This document shows positions 18,801 through 27,441 of a DNA stretch of 64,000 nucleotides, one piece after another. The translations under genes and the position numbers were made by a program. The DNA comes from Variovorax sp. V93 (GTDB lineage Bacteria; Pseudomonadota; Gammaproteobacteria; Burkholderiales; Burkholderiaceae_C): the NCBI RefSeq assembly GCF_041154485.1, contig NZ_AP028670.1, positions 682,001 to 746,000 of the forward strand. The letters run 5' to 3'. Under the pieces are notes generated by a model. The model was given only the letters and a program-made list of their open reading frames with translations. It had not been told where the DNA came from and ran no database searches. Positions within the stretch are counted from its first letter, which is position 1. The number at the start of each line of letters is the position of its first letter.

Positions 18801-18817
18801 GGCCACCTAGGAAGACT

Positions 18818-19813
18818 ATGAATCAAACCCCAAAAATCGCACTGGAAGAGCACTTCTCGGCCCCCGGCTTCGACGCGTACTCAGCCCCGTACACGCGAGC
18901 GCTTCCCGCCGAATTCGTCGCCAAGCTCGATGCCAGGCTGACCGACTTTGACGATCAGCGCCTTGCGGAGATGGACGCAGGGAACATCGAGTACGTCGTG
19001 CTGTCGCAAACGATGCCCGGTGTACAGGCCGAGGCCGATCGTGACACCGCCGTGCGCCGAGCGCGCGAGAACAACGAGTTCCTTGTCGAGCGCGTGTCGC
19101 GTCATCCGCGACGTTTCGGCGCCTTTGCCCACGTGGCCATGCAGGATCCGAGCGCCGCAGCAAAGGAGCTGGAACGCACGGTCGTCGAATATGGCTTCAA
19201 AGGCGCGATGATCAACGGCCATACCCTGGGCCGCTACTACGAAGGTGGCGCGTTCGACGTGTTCTGGGAGCGCGCGCAGGCGCTTGGGGTGCCCATCTAT
19301 CTGCATCCCAACGCATTCAGCCAGGCACCGGCTCTGCTGGAAGGCATGCCGGTGCTCCAGGGCGCTGCATGGGGATGGGGCGTGGAGACAGCGGGCCATG
19401 CGTTGCGCCTGCTGTTCGGCGGGGTGTTCGACCGATTCCCGCGCCTGACCCTGGTGTTGGGCCACATGGGGGAGGCCCTGCCGTACCAGCGCTGGCGCAT
19501 GGACAGCCGCTTCGCCGCGTATCCATCCGGCATCAAGTTGGCGCGCAAACCCAGCGAGTACATCGGCAGCAACATCCTGATCACCACGTCAGGTGTGTGC
19601 TCCGCACCGGCCCTGCTGGGCGCCATTGGCGAGCTCGGGGCACAGGCCGTGCTCTTCTCGGTGGATTACCCCTACGAGTCAACCGCCGAGGCCTGCACCT
19701 TCATCGAAGACGCACCCCTCGACGACAAGACACGGGCACAGGTGTGCCATGGCAATGCGCGCCGGCTCTTCAAGCTAGGCAGCCCGGAAGACCTGGCGCT
19801 GCTGCAGTTCTGA
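18818..19813 (+). CDS. picC: 3,6-dihydroxypicolinate decarboxylase (amidohydrolase 2 family)
   Basis: The 331-residue enzyme is of the gamma-resorcylate/ACMS decarboxylase family. The N-terminal LEEHF (Glu10, His12), His163 in PIYLHPN, His216 in LVLGHMGEA and Asp283 in SVDYPYES match the metal and catalytic residues of that family. It would remove the carboxyl group from 3,6-dihydroxypicolinate to give 2,5-dihydroxypyridine, the job of PicC in Alcaligenes faecalis. It sits between the oxygenase and the 2,5-dihydroxypyridine dioxygenase, in pathway order. By fold alone it could decarboxylate another hydroxyaryl acid; the neighbours decide the call. Confidence 0.83.
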   Translation: MNQTPKIALEEHFSAPGFDAYSAPYTRALPAEFVAKLDARLTDFDDQRLAEMDAGNIEYVVLSQTMPGVQAEADRDTAVRRARENNEFLVERVSRHPRRFGAFAHVAMQDPSAAAKELERTVVEYGFKGAMINGHTLGRYYEGGAFDVFWERAQALGVPIYLHPNAFSQAPALLEGMPVLQGAAWGWGVETAGHALRLLFGGVFDRFPRLTLVLGHMGEALPYQRWRMDSRFAAYPSGIKLARKPSEYIGSNILITTSGVCSAPALLGAIGELGAQAVLFSVDYPYESTAEACTFIEDAPLDDKTRAQVCHGNARRLFKLGSPEDLALLQF

Positions 19814-19836
19814 CACTTCACTCCAAAGGACGAAAA

Positions 19837-20880
19837 ATGGCAGTCAGCGATTATCAGATGATCAAGGCCTGGGACGAGGTCCTGAAGCTCAGCAAAGTGG
19901 AGCGCGGACAGACGGTCTCCATTCTGTGCGGCCCCCACACGCACCCGCAGACGCTCCAGACAGCAACAATTGCAGCGCAGGCCGCGGGCGCGATCGTGAC
20001 CAGGATCGAGCTGCAACCCATCAACGCGGAGAAGGCCACCAGCCGCGACCTGATGAGCTACCTGGGCGCAACGCCCCTGACCAACAACCCGGCCGCGCTC
20101 GCGGCGATGAAGAACAGTGACCTCGTCCTGGACTTGATGCTGCTGCTGTTCTCGCCCGAACAGATGGAGATCCTGGAGTCGGGAACGAAGATTCTGCTGG
20201 CCGTGGAGCCGCCGGAGGTCCTGGTGCGGGCGGTGCCCACCGAAGCCGATCGCAAACGCGTGCTGGACGCATCGAAGCTGCTCAAGAAGGCAAAGAGGAT
20301 GCACGTGACGTCGCCGGCCGGCACGGATGTGACGTTCCAGCTTGGCGAATTTCCGGTCATCAGCGAGTACGGATTCTGCGAGGAACCCGGGCGCTGGGAC
20401 CACTGGCCGAGCGGCTTCCTCTTTACCTTCGCCAACGAAGGCGGCAGCGACGGCACGATCGTGATCGATCGCGGCGACATCCTGCTGCCGCAGAAGAACT
20501 ACGTCTCGGACAAGATCACGATGAATCTGAGCGGCGGTTTCGTGCGCAGCATCGAAGGTGACGTCGATGCCGCCCTGCTGCGCGAATTCATGGAAGCCTA
20601 CAAAGACCCCGAGGCCTACGCCATCGCGCACATCGGCTGGGGGATGCAGCCACGATGCTACTGGCACACACTGTCGTTGATGGACCGCGAGGCGACGACT
20701 GGCCAGGACGCGCGCTCGTTCGAAGGCAATTTCCTGTTCTCTCTGGGGCCGAACAACGAGGCCGGCGGCTCGCGCACCACGCCGTGTCACCTCGATATTC
20801 CGCTGCGCAATTGCACGGTGGCACTCGATGGCATCGTCGTGGTTCGCGACGGCAAGGTGATCGACGGGGCTTTCCAATGA
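19837..20880 (+). CDS. picD: 2,5-dihydroxypyridine 5,6-dioxygenase (NicX/PicD)
   Basis: The 347-residue iron(II) dioxygenase opens the ring of 2,5-dihydroxypyridine to N-formylmaleamate. It belongs to the M29-peptidase-like family of NicX. His265 (YAIAHIGWG), His318 and Asp320 (TPCHLDIPLR) fall at exactly the numbers I recall for the iron ligands of Pseudomonas putida NicX. GRWDHWPSGFLFT and LAVEPPEVL are further family stretches. It is the most specific marker in the window for a 2,5-dihydroxypyridine pathway. It follows picC by 23 bases and overlaps picF by 4. Confidence 0.92.
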   Translation: MAVSDYQMIKAWDEVLKLSKVERGQTVSILCGPHTHPQTLQTATIAAQAAGAIVTRIELQPINAEKATSRDLMSYLGATPLTNNPAALAAMKNSDLVLDLMLLLFSPEQMEILESGTKILLAVEPPEVLVRAVPTEADRKRVLDASKLLKKAKRMHVTSPAGTDVTFQLGEFPVISEYGFCEEPGRWDHWPSGFLFTFANEGGSDGTIVIDRGDILLPQKNYVSDKITMNLSGGFVRSIEGDVDAALLREFMEAYKDPEAYAIAHIGWGMQPRCYWHTLSLMDREATTGQDARSFEGNFLFSLGPNNEAGGSRTTPCHLDIPLRNCTVALDGIVVVRDGKVIDGAFQ

Positions 20881-21518
20881 GCTTCGATCAAGACATCTAC
20901 CAGAAGCAAGGATTCGGCAACGCCGTGGCGCCCGTGGCGCCCTACGGCCTGTTGATCATCGATTTCATCAATGGCTTCGCCGATCCGCTCACGTTTGGCG
21001 GCGGCAACATCGCCGGGGCCATCGAATGCACGCGCGGGCTTCTCGCCCAAGCGCGCCAGCGCCAATGGCCGGTCGTGCACACGCGGGTCGTGTATCAGGA
21101 CGATGGCGCCGATGCCAACATCTTCGCGCTCAAGGTTCCCCCCATCCTTGCCCTGCGCGAGGATGCGAGCGAAAGCCAGATCGTGCCGCAACTGCAGCCG
21201 GTGGCCGGGGAGTTGGTGCTGCGCAAGACCAGTCCTTCGGCTTTCTTCGGGACTTCGCTGGCCGCCTGGTTGTCCCTGCGGGGCACACGGACCCTCCTGA
21301 TTGCCGGCTGCACGACCAGCGGCTGTGTCCGCGCCAGCGTGGTCGACGCCATGTGCCATGGGTTCCGCCCCCTCGTCGTCACCGACTGCGTGGGCGACCG
21401 GTCGCTGCAGGCCCACGACGCCAACCTGTTCGACATGAATCAGAAGTACGCGACCTTGATGGCCCGTGATGTCGCCCTTGAAGCGACCGCCAGGGCAGAA
21501 ATCGGCGCCTCGGTCTGA
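20877..21518 (+). CDS. picF: Maleamate amidohydrolase (NicF/PicF)
   Basis: The 213-residue cysteine hydrolase of the isochorismatase fold turns maleamate into maleate and ammonia. The triad is Asp29 (LLIIDFINGFAD), Lys117 (VLRKTSPSAFFGT) and Cys150 (CTTSGCVRASVVDA). The FxxGFADP start and KTSPSAFFGTSLA loop are those of maleamate and N-carbamoylsarcosine amidases. The ATG overlaps the picD stop in ATGA. It is the last catabolic enzyme of the operon; the next step, maleate to fumarate, is not encoded nearby. Confidence 0.88.
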   Translation: MSFDQDIYQKQGFGNAVAPVAPYGLLIIDFINGFADPLTFGGGNIAGAIECTRGLLAQARQRQWPVVHTRVVYQDDGADANIFALKVPPILALREDASESQIVPQLQPVAGELVLRKTSPSAFFGTSLAAWLSLRGTRTLLIAGCTTSGCVRASVVDAMCHGFRPLVVTDCVGDRSLQAHDANLFDMNQKYATLMARDVALEATARAEIGASV

Positions 21519-21553
21519 TACCCGTTCGAAGGTCCGTCACCTCGTTCGATCCC

Positions 21554-21572
21554 CTGGTGCTCACGGCACCAG
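21554..21572 (+). other. Intercistronic hairpin between picF and the ABC importer
   Basis: CTGGTGC (21554-21560) and GCACCAG (21566-21572) pair perfectly over the loop TCACG. There is no T-run, so it is probably not a full terminator. It could limit read-through or protect the upstream mRNA and so set different levels for enzymes and transporter. Confidence 0.35.
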
Positions 21573-21598
21573 ACACGCCCCACCATTTGGAGAAAAGA

Positions 21599-22777
21599 AT
21601 GACCCTCAAATTCGTTGCCGCCTTGGCGGTTTCACTCGCGACGATTGCCTTTCAGGCGCGCGCCGACGTCATCAAGGTTGGCGTCATCGCTCCGATGTCC
21701 GGACCGTTTTCAGCCGTGGGGCAAACCTGGGAGGGTGCGACCAAGGCATACCAGCAGCTCAATGGCACGACCGTGGGCAAACACACGATCGAAGTCATCT
21801 ATCGCGACCTTCCGGAGATCAACCCCGCGCAAGCCAAGGCCCTGGCACAGGAACTGATTGTCAAGGAAGGCGCCCAGTACATCGCCGGCCTCTATTTCAC
21901 CCCTGACACCTTGGCCGTGGCTGCGCTCGCGCAGGAGGCCAAGGTACCGGTCGTGATCTTCAACGCGTCGACGTCCTCGCTTCTCGACAAGTCGGACTTC
22001 CTGCTGCGCACTTCATACACCTTGCCGCAGATGGCGGTGCCTGTGGCCAGGTATGCACTGGAGAAGAACGTCAGGAACGTTGTCACGCTGGTCAGCGACT
22101 TTGGTCCCGGTCTCGACGCCGAGAAGGCCTTCACCACGGCGTTCGTCGGCGGCGGAGGCAAGCTGCTCGAGGCCATCCGTGCGCCGTTGAAGACAACCGA
22201 CTTTGGTCCCCTGATGCAGCGCGTGAAGGCGCTCAAGCCCGATGCCCTCTACGTCTTTGCCCCAGGCGGTCCTGCGACCTACGCGATGGTCAAGGCATAC
22301 AACGAGGCCGGATTGAGGACGGCCGGCGTGCGCTTTCTCGGCACTGCCGAGACCGATGAGGACCAGCTGCGAGCGATCGGCCCGGATCTTCTCGGCATCG
22401 AGACGGGCATGTTCTATTCGGCAACGCACAACTCTGCGCTGAACAACGCTGTCATCAAGGCCCTTGGCGAGGTTGCCCCCAAGGCCATTCCGACCGTCCA
22501 GCTTGCGAACGCGTATGACGGTCTGCATGTGATCTATCACATGGTCAAGGCAACCGATGGGAAGCGGGACGGCGCCAAGGCGCTTGCCAGCGCCAAGGGT
22601 CATTCCTGGGAAAGTCCGCGAGGCCCCGTGAAGATCGACCCGGCTTCGCGCGAGTTCGTGCAGAACGTCTACATGCGCGTGGTCGAAAAGGACCCGGCCG
22701 GACGCTACGTCAACCGGGAATTCCGGACGTTCGAGATGCAGCCCGACTACGGCCGCACGCAGAACGCATCCAAGTGA
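21599..22777 (+). CDS. ABC transporter substrate-binding protein, LivK-like
   Basis: This is a 392-residue periplasmic protein of the type I binding fold (peripla_BP_6). The signal peptide covers about residues 1-22 (ending FQARA before DVIKVGVI). KVGVIAPMSGPFSAVGQTWEGA is the ligand-entry start, given here in short parts: GVIAPMSGPF and GQTWEGA. The start is ATG at 21599 with GGAG upstream; an earlier in-frame start would place extra residues before the signal peptide. It leads a Liv-type importer set fused to the pic operon, so the ligand may be picolinate or another aromatic acid rather than an amino acid; that is inference. Confidence 0.88.
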   Translation: MTLKFVAALAVSLATIAFQARADVIKVGVIAPMSGPFSAVGQTWEGATKAYQQLNGTTVGKHTIEVIYRDLPEINPAQAKALAQELIVKEGAQYIAGLYFTPDTLAVAALAQEAKVPVVIFNASTSSLLDKSDFLLRTSYTLPQMAVPVARYALEKNVRNVVTLVSDFGPGLDAEKAFTTAFVGGGGKLLEAIRAPLKTTDFGPLMQRVKALKPDALYVFAPGGPATYAMVKAYNEAGLRTAGVRFLGTAETDEDQLRAIGPDLLGIETGMFYSATHNSALNNAVIKALGEVAPKAIPTVQLANAYDGLHVIYHMVKATDGKRDGAKALASAKGHSWESPRGPVKIDPASREFVQNVYMRVVEKDPAGRYVNREFRTFEMQPDYGRTQNASK

Positions 22778-22792
22778 CGCAGAGTCTGAAGC

Positions 22793-23662
22793 ATGTCTCT
22801 CGCGCTTCTTAGCAGCATCCTGATCGACGGGGTCGCGTACGCGATGATCCTGTTCATGATCACAGTGGGCCTGTCGATGACGATGGGCCTGATGCGGGTG
22901 GTGAATCTGGCCCACGGCGCCTTCGCGATGCTCGGTGGCTTCTTTGCAGCCACGATCCCGCAACGCCTGGGCGTGCCGATCTGGCTGGGCTTCGTGCTGG
23001 CCATCGTCCTGGTCGGACTGGTTGCGCTGCTGTTCGAGCGCATCCTGCTTCGGCGCTTCTATCGACGCGACGATCTCGATCAGATGCTGGTGACGATCGG
23101 ACTGATGTTCGTGGCAACCGCCGCGGTGAATCTGCTGTTCGGTTCGACGGTGACATCGGTGGCGCTGCCGGAGCTGTTCAGCGGCACGGTCGATCTGGGC
23201 TTCCGGTCCATCCCTCGGCATCGGCTCATCGTTGTGGCCTGTGGGCTCGTGGTCGTCTGCATTCTTTGGCTGGCGGTGGACAAATCGTCCTTTGGCATCC
23301 GGGTACGCGCTGCGGTCGACAACGCGCCCATCGCACGGGCCATCGGCATCGATACGACGAAGATCTATGCCGCCACTTTTGTGATGGGTGCAGCGCTCGC
23401 AGCACTGGGAGGCATAGCTGGCGCGGAATTGCTGCCCATGGAGCCGACCTACGCCTCCAAATACCTGGTGATCCTCCTGGCCGTCGTCGCCGTGGGAGGC
23501 AACGGAAATCTGTTTGGCTCATTCTTTGCAGCGTTGCTGCTCGGCATTGTGGAGACTTCGATGAAATACATGGTTCCGCAGCTCGCATCGGCTGCGTTCT
23601 TCCTGACGATGATCATCGTCCTGCTGGTTCGACCGCAAGGTTTGTTCGGGAGGCACGCATGA
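22793..23662 (+). CDS. ABC transporter permease, LivH-like
   Basis: This is a 289-residue inner-membrane permease with about eight hydrophobic segments. The LivH stretch GLMRVVNLAHGAFAMLGGF is near residues 30-48, and the EAA-like GIRVRAAVDNAPIARAIGI loop around 165-185 contacts the ATPases. It overlaps the LivM-like gene by 4 bases. Confidence 0.88.
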   Translation: MSLALLSSILIDGVAYAMILFMITVGLSMTMGLMRVVNLAHGAFAMLGGFFAATIPQRLGVPIWLGFVLAIVLVGLVALLFERILLRRFYRRDDLDQMLVTIGLMFVATAAVNLLFGSTVTSVALPELFSGTVDLGFRSIPRHRLIVVACGLVVVCILWLAVDKSSFGIRVRAAVDNAPIARAIGIDTTKIYAATFVMGAALAALGGIAGAELLPMEPTYASKYLVILLAVVAVGGNGNLFGSFFAALLLGIVETSMKYMVPQLASAAFFLTMIIVLLVRPQGLFGRHA

Positions 23663-24672
23663 ACACGGTCAGTGCGCCCATGACGGTGACCGCACCGTCT
23701 CGCGCCCGCCCGTGGATGCAATTGCGCGGAGAGCTCGTGCTGCTGCTGGTGGGACTGCTGGCCTTCGTGCTGTTCCCGCAGGACCTCGGTCTGCTCACCA
23801 ACATGGCGACCATGTCCATCTTCGCGCTGTCGCTGAGCCTCGTGCTCGGACAGGCCGGCATCGCAACCTTGGGCCAGGCCGCGTTGTACGGCAGCGGTGC
23901 CTACGTCGCGGGCTGGACGGCGCTGTATCTGACGGCAGATCCGATTGTGGGCTTGCTGCTGGGCGGGCTGGGCGGCGGCGTGATCGCGCTGCTGAGCGGC
24001 GCCGTGATGCTGCGGTCGACCAAACTCACGCTGGTCATGCTGACCATCGCGGTCGCCCAGCTGCTGCTTGAGCTGGCCAATTGGGCGAGGTGGCTCACGG
24101 GCGGCGACGATGGACTTGCCGGTTTCAATATCGGCCCCCTGCTGGGCATCTGGGAGTTCAACTTCCTGAGCCACACGGGCTACTTCTATGCCTTGGGCGC
24201 ACTTGTGCTCGTGTACTTCCTGCTGAGGAACCTCGTGGAGTCGCCATTCGGACTCACGGCCAGGGCCATCCGGCAGGATCCCGGACGAGTTCAGGCGCTG
24301 GGGGGTCGCGTCTACTTGCACTTGCTGGCCGTTTACACCGTCGGCGGCATCGTGGCGGGGCTGGCTGGCGCATTGACAGCACAGACCAGCAAAGTTGCCA
24401 ACCTCTTCATGCTGGATTTCACGACATCGGCGGGCGTCGTGGTCATGATCGTTCTGGGTGGAACACGCCGTCTGTCGGGCGCCGTGCTCGGCACGGTCGC
24501 GTACATGACCATCCATCACATCGCATCGACCTTGAACCCCTATCACTGGTTGTTCCTCATCGGGTCGATGCTGATCGTCGTACTCATCGTCCTGCCTGAG
24601 GGCTTGATCGGGCTGGTGGACCGTGCCGTGATGTACACCAAGCGGCCTGGCCGCAGTGGGGTGGCACGATGA
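23659..24672 (+). CDS. ABC transporter permease, LivM-like
   Basis: This 337-residue permease has a short cytoplasmic start and then about nine hydrophobic helices. SLVLGQAGIATLGQAALYG is the LivM family marker, and TARAIRQDPGRVQALGG is the ATPase-contact loop. ATG at 23659 overlaps the LivH stop; the frame is open far upstream but that is antisense-type coincidence inside LivH. It overlaps the first ATPase gene by 4 bases. Confidence 0.87.
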   Translation: MNTVSAPMTVTAPSRARPWMQLRGELVLLLVGLLAFVLFPQDLGLLTNMATMSIFALSLSLVLGQAGIATLGQAALYGSGAYVAGWTALYLTADPIVGLLLGGLGGGVIALLSGAVMLRSTKLTLVMLTIAVAQLLLELANWARWLTGGDDGLAGFNIGPLLGIWEFNFLSHTGYFYALGALVLVYFLLRNLVESPFGLTARAIRQDPGRVQALGGRVYLHLLAVYTVGGIVAGLAGALTAQTSKVANLFMLDFTTSAGVVVMIVLGGTRRLSGAVLGTVAYMTIHHIASTLNPYHWLFLIGSMLIVVLIVLPEGLIGLVDRAVMYTKRPGRSGVAR

Positions 24673-25433
24673 CCCACCGACTCCAGACTCATAACCTGAG
24701 TCACTCCTTTGGCGGCCTGGCGGTCACGCAGAACGTCACGCTGTCCCTCCCCCAGGGAGCCCGCACGGCATTGATCGGTCCGAACGGCGCTGGCAAGACG
24801 ACTTTGGTCAACCTGCTGAGCGGCGCGTTGCGCCCGCAATCGGGTGACATTCAGCTGGACGGGCGCTCGATCGTCCAGCTGCCGCAGTACGCGCGCGTGC
24901 GCAGCGGCATCGTTCGCACGTTCCAGATCAGCCGCCTGTTCAAGGAGCTCACCGTGGCGGACAACGTCAGGGTCGCGGTGTTGCAGCGACACCGGGCCTC
25001 CATGCAGTGGTGGCCCTCGCCGACGCGTTCCGCACGCGTGCAGGAAGATGTCGACGAGACACTCGGCATGCTGGGACTGCACCCCTATGCGAACCGGGTG
25101 GTGGGACAACTGGCACTGGGCGAGCAGCGGCTTGCGGAGATCGCCCTGGCACTCGCGATGAAGCCCCAGGTGCTGCTCCTCGATGAACCGGGCGCAGGCG
25201 TACCGCAGGGAGAAGGCGGCCGGATCATGGAAGCCATCGGGAGCTTGCCGAAAGATCTGTCCGTCCTGCTGATCGAGCACGACATGGACCTGGTGTTCCG
25301 GTTCGCGTCGCACATCATCGTCCTGGTCGCCGGTGCGGTGATGGTCGAGGGGACGCCGCAGGAAGTCGCTGCCAACGAGCAGGTCAAGCAAATCTACTTC
25401 GGACGAGACGGTCATGCCCAAGCCCACCATTGA
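24669..25433 (+). CDS. ABC transporter ATP-binding protein, LivG-like
   Basis: This is a 254-residue ATPase with Walker A GPNGAGKTT near residue 37 and Walker B VLLLDEPGAG. The signature reads LALGEQRLAEI in place of the canonical LSGGQ, a variant seen in the Liv class. The H-loop is LLIEHDMD. It pairs with the LivF-like ATPase, whose start lies inside the last 20 bases of this gene. Confidence 0.88.
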   Translation: MTHRLQTHNLSHSFGGLAVTQNVTLSLPQGARTALIGPNGAGKTTLVNLLSGALRPQSGDIQLDGRSIVQLPQYARVRSGIVRTFQISRLFKELTVADNVRVAVLQRHRASMQWWPSPTRSARVQEDVDETLGMLGLHPYANRVVGQLALGEQRLAEIALALAMKPQVLLLDEPGAGVPQGEGGRIMEAIGSLPKDLSVLLIEHDMDLVFRFASHIIVLVAGAVMVEGTPQEVAANEQVKQIYFGRDGHAQAHH

Positions 25434-26136
25434 ACTCCGGTTCGACGACGTCACCGCAGGCTATGGCGGCCTGCCAGTCCTCGAGCATCTCAGCTTCAGC
25501 GTACGCGAAGGCGAGCGCCTCGGCCTGATCGGGCGCAACGGCGCCGGCAAGACCACGACGCTCGCGACGGCCATGGGCCTCGCCGACCTGATGAAGGGGC
25601 GCATTCACTTCGGCGGCGACGACATCAGCAACGCGAGCACCTACGCACGCTCGCGCGCAGGCCTCGGCTACGTACCGCAGAGCCGCGACATCTTCCCCTC
25701 ACTGACAGTGGAGGAGAACCTGCTGGCGGGCCTGCAGGGACGCTCGGCGAGCGTTGCCCTGCCACCGATCTATGCGCTGTTCCCGCGGCTCAAAGAGCGC
25801 CGACGCAACGGAGGCACGCAGCTATCGGGCGGCGAGCAGCAAATGCTGTCGGTCGCACGAGCACTCGTCGGGCAGCCGCGCATCCTGTTGCTCGACGAAC
25901 CGCTGGAAGGCCTGGCGCCGATGGTGCGCGAGGAGTTGATGGATGCCATCGTCCGGATGAGTGATCAGCTCGGCGTTGGCTGCATCATCGTGGAGCAGCA
26001 TGTGGATGTCGTTCTCGAGTTTTCCAACAACGTGATCGTGCTGGAACGGGGCCTGGCCGCCTACTCCGGGTCTGCGGCGGTGCTGAGCGGCGAAGAGGCA
26101 TTGCTGAACCGCACCATCGGCATCCAGAAATGCTGA
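25414..26136 (+). CDS. ABC transporter ATP-binding protein, LivF-like
   Basis: The 240-residue second ATPase of the importer has Walker A GRNGAGKTT, signature QLSGGEQQML, Walker B ILLLDEPLEGLAP and H-loop IIVEQHVD. It overlaps the LivG-like gene by 20 bases. It ends the five-gene ABC set, 36 bases before the MFS gene. Confidence 0.88.
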   Translation: MPKPTIELRFDDVTAGYGGLPVLEHLSFSVREGERLGLIGRNGAGKTTTLATAMGLADLMKGRIHFGGDDISNASTYARSRAGLGYVPQSRDIFPSLTVEENLLAGLQGRSASVALPPIYALFPRLKERRRNGGTQLSGGEQQMLSVARALVGQPRILLLDEPLEGLAPMVREELMDAIVRMSDQLGVGCIIVEQHVDVVLEFSNNVIVLERGLAAYSGSAAVLSGEEALLNRTIGIQKC

Positions 26137-26172
26137 AGACGAACTCATCGTTGGTTCAACGTGGATCCGCAC

Positions 26173-27414
26173 ATGACACCCTCTCCTGATTCACCTTCAG
26201 AACTGCGGCAGCATTGGCGCTACGTCCTGGGTTGCTTCCTCGGCCTGGCCAGCGGCGTCTCATCCCTGTACTTCTACAGTTCAGGTCTGTTTCTGAAGCC
26301 GCTCGCCGCCGAGTTCGGATGGACCCGAGGCACCGCGTCCCTGGGCTCGCTGATCAGCAGCGTGCTGCTCGGATGCGCGGCACCGCTCATCGGACAGGTG
26401 ATCGACCGGTATGGCGCGCGACGCGTCACCCTGCTCTCCCTGGTGGGCCTGTCGACCTCCTTTCTGCTTCTGGGCGTTTGGACACAGGGGCTGGCCAGTT
26501 TTCTGGCACTGGTCACTGTCCTGACACTGCTCGGCGGCGCGACCTCCCCCTTGTCCTTCACAAGGATCCTCGTGGGCAAGTTCTCCCGGCAACGCGGCCT
26601 GGCGCTGGGCATCGCCATCACCGGAACGGGCGTCGGGGCCATCCTGATCCCGCTGATCGTCACGCCGGCTATCGCCAAATTCGGATGGCGAGCCACCTAC
26701 CTGGGTCTTGCGGCCGTTGTCCTTGCCCTTTTGCCATTGATTGCCTACTTCCTGCGGGGTGCGGATGCGGCGCCTGCAGACAAGGGCCGCCGTGCCCCCG
26801 CCGGAAGTAACCTGAAGGCTCTGGCCGATCCGCACTTCTTCCGCATTGCCGCAGTCTTCCTGTTGTGCTCGGTCGGCATCTTCGGCACGATCGTGCACGT
26901 CGTTCCGATGCTCACCGACCTCGGGCTTTCCCCGAGCCGCGCCGCCGGTCTCGCCAGCATCCTTGGCGTGGCGGTCATCGTCGGACGAATCGTCACCGGC
27001 TTTCTGCTCGACATGTTCGATGCCGCGCGCTTGTCGGCGACGCTCTTCATGCTGTCTGCCACCGGCATGCTGCTTCTGGCAACAGGCCAACCGGCGCTGG
27101 TGCTTCCCGGGTTGCTCATGACTGGCTTCGCGGTCGGCGCGGAGTTCGACCTCGCAGCCTACCTGGTGAGCCGGAAATTCCCGCTGAACCTCTACAGCAC
27201 CCTCTTCGGGGGTGTCTATGCCACGGTGGCCGTTGGCGCAGGCATCGGGCCATTCCTCGCGGGACGGCTCTTTGACATTTCCGGCAGCTATGTCTCGTGG
27301 CTCTGTCTGGCAGCAGGACTTCTGTTTGCAGCCGCAATGATCTGCCTCACGGAGCGTCGGGCCGCCAAGAACCTGAGCGGCATGGTCCCAGCGGCGGGTT
27401 CGAGCGAGCGCTGA
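26173..27414 (+). CDS. MFS transporter (monocarboxylate/oxalate-formate antiporter-like)
   Basis: The 413-residue carrier has 12 hydrophobic segments. The first loop has the SGLFLKPLAAEFGWTRG pattern common to the monocarboxylate and RhmT-like groups of MFS proteins that move organic acids. I chose ATG at 26173, which has GGA in front; a GTG at 26161 is in frame without a ribosome site. It is the second transporter of the pic operon. It may bring in picolinate or export maleate, fumarate or an overflow intermediate. Confidence 0.83.
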   Translation: MTPSPDSPSELRQHWRYVLGCFLGLASGVSSLYFYSSGLFLKPLAAEFGWTRGTASLGSLISSVLLGCAAPLIGQVIDRYGARRVTLLSLVGLSTSFLLLGVWTQGLASFLALVTVLTLLGGATSPLSFTRILVGKFSRQRGLALGIAITGTGVGAILIPLIVTPAIAKFGWRATYLGLAAVVLALLPLIAYFLRGADAAPADKGRRAPAGSNLKALADPHFFRIAAVFLLCSVGIFGTIVHVVPMLTDLGLSPSRAAGLASILGVAVIVGRIVTGFLLDMFDAARLSATLFMLSATGMLLLATGQPALVLPGLLMTGFAVGAEFDLAAYLVSRKFPLNLYSTLFGGVYATVAVGAGIGPFLAGRLFDISGSYVSWLCLAAGLLFAAAMICLTERRAAKNLSGMVPAAGSSER

Positions 27415-27441
27415 GTTCGCTGCGCCTTCCGTTTGCTCGCA

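Noticed and set aside
9412..20880. Nicotinate (nic) pathway as the role of the cluster
   Set aside because: There is no NicC-type FAD monooxygenase and no NicAB-like two-gene dehydrogenase. A Rieske oxygenase plus decarboxylase fits picolinate instead.
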